From: Chrysoperla carnea
Lineage: Eukaryota; Arthropoda; Insecta; Neuroptera; Chrysopidae
Length of the DNA stretch: 64,000 bases
Direction of reading: 5' to 3'
Assembly: GCF_905475395.1 (NCBI RefSeq)
Contig: NC_058338.1
Location: forward strand, 39,303,435-39,367,434
Position 1 is the stretch's first letter, and each line of letters opens with the position of its first letter. This document shows positions 11,954-21,435 of this stretch, piece by piece. The position numbers and the translations under genes were made by a program. Under the pieces are notes generated by a model. It saw nothing but the letters and a program-made list of their open reading frames with translations, was not told the origin of the DNA and searched no databases.

Positions 11954-13237
11954 AAAATCACAAATCCTCTATGTACATGTCCAGTTTATCTATGTGTATC
12001 AATAAACAGAGAGAAATTAGAACATTTTGTCGACCAAAATTTAGAATCCCCCCACTATAAGGATATTGTCTCAAGAATAAATATTGAAAACTAGGATGTT
12101 TTCGAATATTCTAAACCTGTTTTGTCATTTGCTTGCATTAATTGGACACATAAACTACATTAAATTTGACGTCTTTATATATAGAAGTTAAAAAAAATAA
12201 ACTGTAATATCAGACATATATGAGTTTTAAATGATGGATCGATCTGACGTGTTACCTGCTCATAATTATAACATAATAAGAGAAAGTGATTTTGCATATT
12301 AAAAGTTTATTGTATAAAGGTCATTTATTTCATATTTTGTATAAAGTGTGTGTATAAAAAAATATTATTTGTACTTGAAAATTAAAAAATGTTATCACAT
12401 ATCAACATTCAACATACACGACTACCGTGTCACAAAGTATGCAAATAAATAAAGTTAATAGAAAATATTTTACTATCAATAAATTTTACATCCTTGTTAT
12501 ATATATATATCACATACTAGCTGGTCTTAGAGTATTAGATACTCTTAGTGGAGCACATGTAGGTGCATATGTCAAGAAAAAAGTTCGGATCGATTTGTTT
12601 GCATATTTACAATTAAAAACTTAATCAAGATCAAAAGTTTGTCGGGCGAAAGTTTGTTCTTATTAATTACTTAAACCTGTTAAAGAACCTCGTACTTCTG
12701 GAAATTGGAAATTTTTGAAAGCCATTTTTCCAAGCAAATTTGCCCTTTATGTACTCCACTATCTAGCGTGACTCACAATTTACAATAATAAGTACTTCCA
12801 ATGCAGTTAGTTCATTTACGAAAACAAACTGAAACTCTGGGGTGTTTTTATAGTATACTAAAATGATTGTCTTTATCAACATTGACGTGAATCAGTACAC
12901 CTGGGAATCTGTAATCTTGTATCTTTCAAGAAGTTTGTTATAAAAGGGCCTATCAAAATCTCTGGCCCGAGATGATTATTTGATTCGCTAGATTGGGAAA
13001 TCAAAATTGCAACTACTGCAGGCAATTTTGTGAGAAGAAATGATAGAATATTTTGTGTATCGTTGTTGTCATTCTACAATGTAATAAAATAAGCTTTGCT
13101 AAAAGCTGAAAATCCTTCAAAGCGAAGGTTTAAGACAGATTAACAAAATTTTTTCACAGAGGAATCGGGCGCTGACCATTCTCAAATTTATCTTCCTGGA
13201 TTTTACGATATTTAGCCGAAAACAAGATATCATATTT
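11954..13237. other. Gene-free AT-rich stretch
   Basis: I see no exon or repeat with a second copy in the window. Minor TA-rich simple sequence lies near 12500. Confidence 0.35.
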
Positions 13238-13765
13238 CGCGGGACAGGCAGCACCTTTTTGTGTACATACTTGAAGAAACTTCGCGAGTGGCTTCTTTTT
13301 GGCGAGTCTACCAAACTTTCTCTCTACGACGTTTTTCGAAATTGTTTCGTTTTTGAAATGAATATGATAACACGTCATATTTAAGCTATCGGTCTGAATT
13401 TGTCGGACACCATGACCACTTGATAACATGAATAAGTATTAAAAAATTTAATGTATTGAAAAACAAAAATACTTAGTGCTGTTCGAGATAGACAAGCTCA
13501 TCGGTGCAGTATATTTGCCGAGCAACATATTTTATTTGTTAATAATTATTAATATTACCAAGCGGTCATAGTGTCCGACAAATTTCTTCCTGCGTTTTTT
13601 CAGATCGATGGCTTAAATAGGACGTTATCATGCTGTTTTGAAAACGAATCACTTTCGAAAAAAGTCTGAGGGAGCAAGTTTGGGAGATTAACCTAATGGA
13701 AGCCACTCATGAAGTTTTAAACTACGTTATTAATCATTTAATAAAAGGGTGCTGTCTTGAGGATT
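13238..13765. mobile_element. Foldback repeat family B, copy 1
   Basis: The left arm (about 13238-13455) and right arm (about 13540-13765) are inverted, roughly three-quarters identical copies. Matching blocks include gtccgacaaatt, cttaaatatgacg (right arm ggcttaaataggacg), gttatcat, tttcgaaaaa and gaagccactc. The centre (13456-13540) contains ttcgagatagacaagctcat, also found in the second copy at 52198-52625. On the minus strand the left arm keeps an open frame of about 90 codons (13154-13429) containing KFGRLAKKKPLAKF, and a similar peptide is readable in copy 2. This may be the remnant of a transposon protein or a captured gene fragment. Confidence 0.75.
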
Positions 13766-14190
13766 ATCATAATTATGATAGTCTTTAATTATAATTAACC
13801 TTTCTAAATTATATAAAATTGAAAAATTTTGAATGAATATTTCATTGGAAGTAAAAAGTTAGCATGTCCTAATATTTGACATTGCAGTATTATAGCAATA
13901 GCCACGATCAAATATTTGACACCGATTTATTTATTGTACTACTTGATTTGTCACGCAAGGTAAAAAAGAATTTAATAATACCGTCACACAAAGGGCTACG
14001 TTAACGAAAAACTACAATAAAGTATGTGTGTACATGTTACATGCTACATGGACATATCGGAACGGTATATATATATGTATGAATTGGGCGTGCGCTTAAA
14101 TATTTGACACGCAGTCGCAACAAAAGGAGCTTTCGCGTTGAATCAATCCCGGAATCAGCACCTGCAATAGTCCGGGCTAGGTCTGCAGTC
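13766..14190. other. Gene-free stretch leading into a promoter-like region
   Basis: AT-rich, becoming richer in C+G after 14090 (ggcgtgcgct, cgcagtcgcaac, tccgggctagg). No repeat family is recognised. Confidence 0.35.
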
Positions 14191-14623
14191 TATATAACGC
14201 GCGTCACAACGTTATATATAGATATATTAAATACTCCTCACTGGTTTTAATATATATTGAATATTCAACCAAACCCGGTCAATTGGACCTATAATTATTT
14301 AAATTTCCTTTGAACAGTTTCCGTGTAAATTGAAAAACTGGTGTCCATACTAATTCAATATAGCAATATTGCTATTGCAAAACAATTCAAAATTGCTGGT
14401 CTCTTAGTTGATCATTGCTATAAATTTTTAAAAGGTGTCAAATTTAAAATAAAGTTCTTATCAACAGATTCTAGTGAATTAATCAATAATTTTATTTCAT
14501 TGTTTGTAAATCAATTTTATCAACGAACTTTTTATTGTAATAATCAACATTTTAATTGTTGCAACCGGCGAGCATTTCTCTCAAACTGGTGCAAACATAT
14601 GGTGTTTCTAGGCCCCTCTCCAG
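14191..14623 (+). promoter_or_regulatory. TATA-type promoter and candidate first exon
   Basis: TATATAA at 14191-14197 lies within a local C+G-rich patch (14090-14215) containing gtcgcaac, cccggaatc and cgcgcgtcac. Transcription would start near 14220-14225. About 400 bases downstream there is a textbook donor, CTCCAG/GTGAGC at 14623/14624, also in a C-rich patch. The segment between could be a long untranslated first exon. One frame is open for 111 codons from a GTG at 14341, but its composition is not protein-like, so I do not call it coding. The target gene is unknown; it could feed into the terminal exon at 20586-20703. Confidence 0.35.
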
Positions 14624-16058
14624 GTGAGCCCCGTTTTTTATATCTTTTTGTTCATGTCTTTTATGTGTTTGATTAAAAAATATGTTTTTAAAATTTAAAT
14701 GTGTTTTTTTCGTTTTCCTTAAAATATTTCTTCACCGGTTTCCTTCCTTTCTGCTCTAAAAACAGCTGGTTGATACAGGGTTTACATTTGACAGTGCGCA
14801 TAGGAGGAAGAAAGAGTTCACTCTTGAAATATAATAGGTCAATAGTGGCAATAAAAATGAGCATTTAAATTTCTCTCCAATGATAATTTTATTATCAAAC
14901 GTCTCGACACTATTTTTTTTACATTTTGATAAATGGAATATTGCAATGTTGTCCAATTTAAAATCAATAAGAAATCATCTGATAAGAATATTTTATTACC
15001 ATGTTTAAATTCAAATCGATAAAAATAGGTCTTTAAATATTATTCTACGCATACGTTTTTCTTAAATCTTTTGTTTTTATGAGTCATTAAATAAAAATAA
15101 AATTTTAATTATGTAAATTGATAATACAAATCTGCTTTGAATAAACAATTAGTTTCGCATTGTTTATTATTTATGAAAATTTAAAAATTGTTCTTGAAAT
15201 TCAAGTTCAAGTACTTATTTTATGTGGAAAATATCTAAAGACCATTCTTATACAATTCCAGTATAATGACGTAATAGATTTCCGAATAATCTCGAATACG
15301 AAATATTTGTGTTCGATTTCTTCTGGAACAATTAGAAATATTTAATAATAGAGTATATTGACGCTTATCAAACGTAAGATGATTCGGTGATTCTTTCGAT
15401 ATCAGGCACGTAACTATGAGCTTTTTATAATGGTTGTACTGGTTTTAACCTCTTACAAAAACAGTGGATGGATTACTGCTCTATTTGATAGTTATTTAAA
15501 TAGGATATTTTACCATGCATTGCACTTGAAGGCACATTGGAAGGTACTCTTAAGGTACATTGCATTAGAAAATGTATCTCCGTCTAGAGGGACTTGATAG
15601 AATTTTAAAATCAGTTAAATTTTTTTCTCTTCTTTCATGCCACTATGGCAAGGGACAAAAAAGTTTGGGATACCCCGATATCTCCTCTTAACTCAATTTC
15701 TTTGTTACAATTTGTGAGACGTGCGAAAAACTTTGAAAAAGTTGATCTTCAATAAGACAATTGACATGTATAAATTTCAACCATCGAATAACTCAATTCG
15801 AAGGGACTATCATGGTGTGAAAATTTTAAAAGTCGCCAACTTCCGACTTCTGTGATATTTTTTTTTTTTGTCTAGAAAACAATTCTATACAAGGGCAGAT
15901 GACTGATATCGAATTTGCCACATTACCCATAAAAATGTAAGACTAGTTGATACCATAACAAAATTTAAAAGTTGAATTATAATTGATTATAAGCATTCAA
16001 AGATTGTTGCCCGCCTCTTTCTTGCAAATGAAAGTTTTATATATAATCTCTATGGCGA
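14624..16058. other. Gene-free AT-rich stretch
   Basis: Probably intronic if the donor at 14624 is used. No exon is recognised. A block at 15630-15850 (cactatggcaagggac, cccgatatctcctc) reads like old repeat material but has no second copy that I noticed in the window. Confidence 0.3.
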
Positions 16059-16165
16059 TATCGTACAATGACGTCACTATTCTGTATCTTTCTCTTTGTT
16101 AAATTAGAAGTTTTAAACGTTCATATTTTGCATACTTCTCAAAAACTAACTTCACTTTTCGTCTA
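16059..16165 (-). repeat. Dispersed repeat with a GTGACGTCA end, copy 1
   Basis: On the minus strand it contains gtgaagttagtttttgagaa, aaatatgaacgttta and aacaaagaga, then agtgacgtcat. The same ordered blocks occur at 55890-55998 on the + strand. About 100 bases align with small indels. It is an old dispersed element without coding capacity. Confidence 0.6.
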
Positions 16166-16280
16166 GATCTAGATGATCCCTACAGCCTTCATCGACGTTC
16201 GCTATGGTGCAAAATTCATTATTTTCAGGGGAAATTCGATAGAAAAATACCGATCTATATACCGTAGATGAATAATAGAT

Positions 16281-16395
16281 ATAGTTCGTACAAAACCAAG
16301 TGGCACCGAACAAGAGAGAGTATAGATATAAGTGCACATACATATACATCATACACTCTCTCTTGCTCGGTGCCACTTGGTTTTGTACGAACTAT
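16281..16395. repeat. Near-perfect 40-bp inverted repeat
   Basis: The left arm 16281-16320 (atagttcgtacaaaaccaag, then tggcaccgaacaagagagag) is the reverse complement of the right arm 16356-16395 at 39 of 40 positions (one A-C mismatch). The loop of 35 bases contains agtgcacatacatatacatc. It is much less diverged than the other inverted repeats in the window. It could be a recent short inverted-repeat transposon or the source of a long hairpin RNA. The 40-bp uninterrupted stem is longer and more perfect than typical animal microRNA precursors. Confidence 0.85.
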
Positions 16396-19300
16396 AAATC
16401 AAGTTTACTTGGATAAAAAATACATATTGCCTATATTGTTTGAAACATGACATTTATACAGGGGGTGCCGATAAGAAGGTAGCCAAGCGGACTACAAAAA
16501 AAAAGCCCCTCCTTCATGACGCAGAAACTTAAACTACGTGCTAGATCAATAAATTCTCAACTTCGTTTTTAATTGTAAGCAGGAACATTCCATTTAATTC
16601 TAAATGAAATTATATACGGTTAATTATTTTTTGTTATCAAAATTGTTTTTCAAATTTATTTTTGTTACACATTTCAAAGATAACGGTTTGTAATATACTC
16701 GCGGGTATAGATATCGCTTCTTAACATAATATATTCTTTACATTTTTCTAATGTTCCCTTCAAAACTTTAATGAATAATTAAAATTTATTATTTTCATAA
16801 ATCATTTTAGTTATATTTTATGCATCTCACACATGCTTTTTTTTATTAATCCGATTATATTTTTAAGATCCTAGCGCCGCGGTAATTAAAAAATGAACTT
16901 TTATAGAACGAAGATTATAGAACGATTATAAAATACGTTGATATATTTATTTATTTTGTATTATTGTGTTTAAAGCGTGCTTTTGACGACAGCTGATTCT
17001 TTTCGTTATTTAATTGTTATTAGATAAATTTTGTACTTCATCGAATTATCTTTTTCTTGCAAAATGGATTTAATTGACTTTCATTCTTGGCGTTAGTATT
17101 GTTGTCGAAATTTCCAGTTTAGCCATTCAAATTTTCCTTCGGTTCATTTATTTCCCATTCCTTTGTACTTATTCTTCTGCCTTAAGAAATTTATTTAAAA
17201 TAACATTTGATGAATTACATTCAGCTATACAGTAATATTTAAAAATCATATATCCAATCTAAATTACTAAATCGTAGGTAATCTCTATAATTAGCATATA
17301 ATTAACAATCATAATTATGGCGAAGCCGTACATCTGTATGACATTCTATGTCTATAAAGTGACCTGTAATAAGGTTCCAAATAAAATCGGTACACACTCC
17401 TCCTTAGTAGAATTATCGAATAAAAAAGAAAGGATTTTAAGTTGAGTCATAAATTTTGAACTGTACATTAAATCACAACCGTAATAATAATGAAATCAGT
17501 CAATGATCTTTTTAAAACTTATATAAAGTACAAACTAGCTAAGTGCAATCTATTCGCTCCGAGCGTGAATTTCGTTTCCATGACAACGATACACTACTTT
17601 AATTATAGAATTAATGGATGCATATATAATTGTGTGGATTGCATTGAAAACTTACATTTAAAATTTAATATTCTTGTTTCACAAATTTAAATAAATAATT
17701 ATGATAATTTACATTTAAAAAATAATATTTGTACAATTTGATTTCTTATTTTCACAATTTTTAATGCATTAAGTTTAATTAATTAGTGTTTTTCAATCAT
17801 TTTAATTTGACAGTTTCTATATCATTAACATGTAAATAATTGCAAATTAGTCATAACAGCCCACTTTATCTCCAAAATTTTTCACTTAAAGCGCTGGCAT
17901 CGATTTTATTATCCCCACCATGACTACGCACACAACGAATACCTTCGCGTCAAGGGCTCGGTATTAGTTATGAAATGAGTATTTGATTTGTGTAAGGTAT
18001 ACCAAATAGGTAGATTATTAAAAATTCTTATAATCGAATTATAGGGTCCGTTAAAAATTTTTGTTGTCTGGTCTTGATTGATTTTAAACAGACTTTATAC
18101 CCGTGTGTTGTGTGTATATTCAACCAGATTTTTTTTCATAATAATATGATTCCGACCCCCGACACAGTGTGGAATTCAAAAGTTATTAACGGTTCAAATC
18201 TCCTGATCTATTAGGGCAGCATTCTAATAGTAATAGTGGGTGATAGTATTGTTAAAATTTCCGTACGGATTCCTAAATGTAATAGAGATTGCGCTTGTAG
18301 ATTGGTAGATTTATAAAATAAAAAACAAATGAGGGTATGAACTAGTAAATGCATTATTTTAATTCTTCAGAATTTCAGTATAGAACAGTCAACAAAATAA
18401 TAATACAGAATGCCGTGATTGTCATGTGTAGGGTTGCTATGGATTGTTAAATTGTTGACACAGTTAAAATACATATTTTTATTATATATTAAATAAATAG
18501 AAAAATGTAATAGTCAAAAATAATTTTTGCCCTTCATCTTCTAGAAATAAATAAATCGTTCAAAATATTAGTATTAAATAGTGAAATAATTCATTATATT
18601 CAATGTTGAAATTATTGACTATTATGGTGGAACAGCGATCTATTATTGGGATGGTTCAACGAAGCGATTGGGAGAAGTAGTAATATTTAATAAAAAATTC
18701 ATGAAAAAATAAATACAAAATAATTGCTTATAATTTTTTTATTTAAAATATTTAATATCTCATTTTTTATTTTCAAAATTCTCCCGTCAGTCCTAATGTG
18801 GTTCATTATTTCTGTAGATAATTTTTATTAAAATAATAAATTTAAATCAAATGCAAGCATTTTCTGAAATGATTTATTTTTAAATGTTGTTCAATTCAAA
18901 GCTGGTCACTTATGATTACGAAACAATATTTTTATATGAATGTTATTTATAATTATATAGATACATGTTTAAAACAGGTAATCATTCTCTTATCTATCTT
19001 ACAACAATACAATTACAATTATCAATTACTTAAATCAATAATATTTATTATTTACTTCCGCAATTCAATTGTCTATCTGAAACGTAAGAGAAGCATTTCA
19101 ATTTCTATAATAGATCAAGAGATTCCAACAGAAAAATGGAATGGCAGAATATAGTCTGCCCTTATGAATACTCTAAAGATACTTTTTATGTGAAATACGA
19201 AGTTTTATGCTGTCGTAGCTGTTACTTAACGCAGGGTCTTAAAAAATAGCTTATGTTTATAACATTTATGTTCAAAGTAGGCCAAATTTATAATAGCCCT

Positions 19301-19669
19301 TCGGTGCTAAATCTTACATTATTTCTTCTTTTATAAATAATCACATCAATTTTTACAAGTCAGACTCTAAGAAATATTTATTAGCGCCAAGTTCTTTTCA
19401 ATTTCCAAATGCAAACTTCCTGCAAAGTTCATTTTGAATATCATAACTAAATTGAATTTTATTTATGTTAATAATAATTGATATTTTGGTAAGATCATAA
19501 AATTAATATATACATACAACCGAAACCAACTGTAGTCATAGACCAATTACGTATTTTAAATTAGTTTGTTAGATATACAAACACTGTTGATTGTCAATTC
19601 TTAGCTGTGTAGACTAATATGTATAATTTTTTATACCAACATATTAGTATATCAGACGTTTAGGTTCGC
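16396..19669. other. Gene-free AT-rich stretch
   Basis: Very AT-rich sequence with short low-complexity runs. Small open frames at 17490 and 18912 show no protein-like composition. Probably intron or intergenic. Confidence 0.35.
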
Positions 19670-19715
19670 CGAGCGGGCTCGCCAGTGAACGGCGGCGTAC
19701 TTAACTGTAAAAGTA
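19670..19715. other. Isolated GC-rich patch
   Basis: About 45 bases with gttcgccgagcgggctcgcc and agtgaacggcggcgtac, far more GC-rich than the surrounding DNA. On the minus strand an acceptor-like tacttttacag precedes it and a short frame is open (YAAVHWRARSANLNV then stop). A second GC patch at 19945-19980 (ggccttcggc, gctcgctgcgctcga) may be the other end of the same decayed element. The identity is not resolved. Confidence 0.35.
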
Positions 19716-20089
19716 TGTTTATGTAAAAAAAAATATGCATGTACATGTGTTGGTCGTTACAGCTTGATAAGTCATTATATCCGATATTATAGCCAATACA
19801 TTAATTTTCATCGTTATAACAGACACTAACTTTAAATCCTTTGTTCGTAAATTCAAGAATCCACATGAGGAAAAAAAGATAGTCATGGGGACTGTCGATG
19901 GAAGTAAAAATTTAAAACTTTGAAATAACTTGCCTTTATCGTTGGTCTGGCCTTCGGCAGAGGAGCTCGCTGCGCTCGAATATAGCTCTAATAAATACTA
20001 ATTCACAATACTTGAAAAGTACTAAATAATTACCTCCATACTATTCAAATAGCTATTCACAATTCTAGATAAATATTTATTGCACGGGT

Positions 20090-20270
20090 TTTAATTTTTT
20101 GATGCGGAACCATCAAAAATATTTCGTAGTGGACCGAATTGTCTTAAATCGAATTATATATTACATAAAATTGAATTTAACCATCCTCGCATCCACTTGA
20201 ACACTTACATAAAATTATCAAAATCGGTCCATCGGTTTAGGAGGAGTGATAAAAGTTTTCACTTCAAAAA
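20090..20270 (+). repeat. Probable decayed retroelement 3' segment
   Basis: Contains atgcggaaccatcaaa, gtggaccgaatt and atcaaaatcggtccatcggt, a phrase often seen in non-coding ends of insect retroelements. No second full copy is in the window, so the assignment rests on general familiarity only. Confidence 0.3.
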
Positions 20271-20585
20271 GAATTAATGGCTAATAATCTAGTTATTATT
20301 CATAATATTTTTCGTCATAGAATTTCAATCTTGCACAAAGCTCAGTAATTTTTTCGGAATAGCGCAGGCTTTGATCAAGGTATCAATATAAAAAGTAAGA
20401 AAAATCAAAAAATAGTATATTACAAATATGGAATTCAACTTCGAGTGTAATTGCATGATTTAACGTTCATCAACCCACTATATATAATACAAAATTTATT
20501 CATTTACCTTTTATTTATTTTACTTCATTTTGAAAATCAATTTATAAGAAAATTTTATTTTAATATTCGTTTTCTTTTTTTACAG

Positions 20586-20703
20586 AGACATTATTATCCA
20601 GAAGAAAGTCTGGGAGTACCCGGTATTCAGTGCTAGAACCAGCCCTTGGCATAGAAACAGGGTGTATGAATTCATCGAAGCGTCAAGAACCTATCAGTTA
20701 TAG
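20586..20703 (+). CDS. Terminal coding exon of an unidentified gene
   Basis: A good acceptor (ttttctttttttacag, ends 20585) is followed by an exon whose first base completes a split codon. The frame then reads 38 residues to TAG at 20701-20703, including KKVWEYPVFSARTSPWH and, near the end, RVYEFIEASRTYQL. Codon usage and residue mix (W, P, H, R, Y) look like a real protein and unlike the AT-rich noise around it. An AATAAA at 20770-20775 is well placed as a poly(A) signal. The other two frames close quickly. I do not recognise the family. The rest of the gene must lie upstream on the + strand; the exon pieces at 3280-3691, 11220-11340 or the promoter at 14191 are candidates only. eIF5 begins about 730 bases further on the same strand. 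Confidence 0.55.
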
Positions 20704-20769
20704 GTATATATTTTCATAAAAATGCTTGTATTTTACTGACTAGACAAGAGGCTTTTTACAACTTCCATG

Positions 20770-20775
20770 AATAAA
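20770..20775 (+). terminator. Candidate poly(A) signal
   Basis: AATAAA 67 bases after the stop codon of the terminal exon at 20586-20703. Confidence 0.4.
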
Positions 20776-21119
20776 ATTATTTCGTACAAAAATGTAGGAT
20801 ATCCAACAAAATCAAATCAATCAGGTTGTTTTAGTTACAGAAATATTTTTATCTATAAAATAACTAGCAAATAATGCTAAATATCTTATTTACTTAATAA
20901 ATAATGTTATCACTTTGAAAACAATATTTTTTACACTGTTTATTAACATTTAGTAAAGCAGTGTTCGACAATAACAATCAAACCGTTCTTTTTCTGTTCT
21001 ATTTTTTAAATAAAAAATTACCGTTGTTTTTTAATTTTAAATGGATTTTGAAAACATGAACTCAGACAAAAAAATTTGTTTAAAAAAAGTTATTTGACGG
21101 CGTGTATAAACATTTCAGG

Positions 21120-21435
21120 ATATCAAAATTTTCAACTAATAGGCATCGGAAGTTACAACCATTCAGAGAAACGTGACTGGTCGCTAATTTGCGCACTATT
21201 GCTAATATTCACTATCATCAGTTGTACAAACATCACCCTGTTGCAGCACCGCCACGAAACTTGCTGACACCACCTGCCTCCGGTTCCGAGCCTTTCTAGT
21301 CATCTAGCTCCTTTACGTAGAATACATTGGATCCCATATTATCATCACAAAATAACCATACCCGTCCTCAATAAGAATTATTTTTACTCCCAAATAAATT
21401 CCTTTTAAAACACCGTTGCCAACGACGTCGTCAAA
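21120..21435 (+). promoter_or_regulatory. eIF5: Probable eIF5 promoter and 5' UTR
   Basis: The 300 bases before the eIF5 start are richer in C+G and contain an arthropod-type initiator TCAGTT at 21222-21227. Two near matches to the polypyrimidine TCT initiator typical of translation-machinery genes also occur: CCTTTCT at 21291-21297 and TCCTTTAC near 21309. No TATA box is evident. A hydrophobic open frame (21076-21267) crosses this area after an acceptor-like atttcag at 21119. It could be a spurious frame in the promoter or part of the upstream gene. The exact start site is not determined. Confidence 0.4.

Noticed and set aside
14341..14676. 111-codon open frame
   Set aside because: Starts with GTG, runs across a strong splice donor, and its amino acid composition reflects AT-rich DNA. 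Treated as a possible untranslated first exon instead.
15514..15530. miR-92-like ATTGCACTTG
   Set aside because: Only the seed region matches, and no pairing arm is found upstream or downstream.
19670..19715. Fragment of 28S rRNA (near the R2 insertion site)
   Set aside because: Only about 11 bases (gtgaacggcgg) resemble the rRNA and the flanks do not match.
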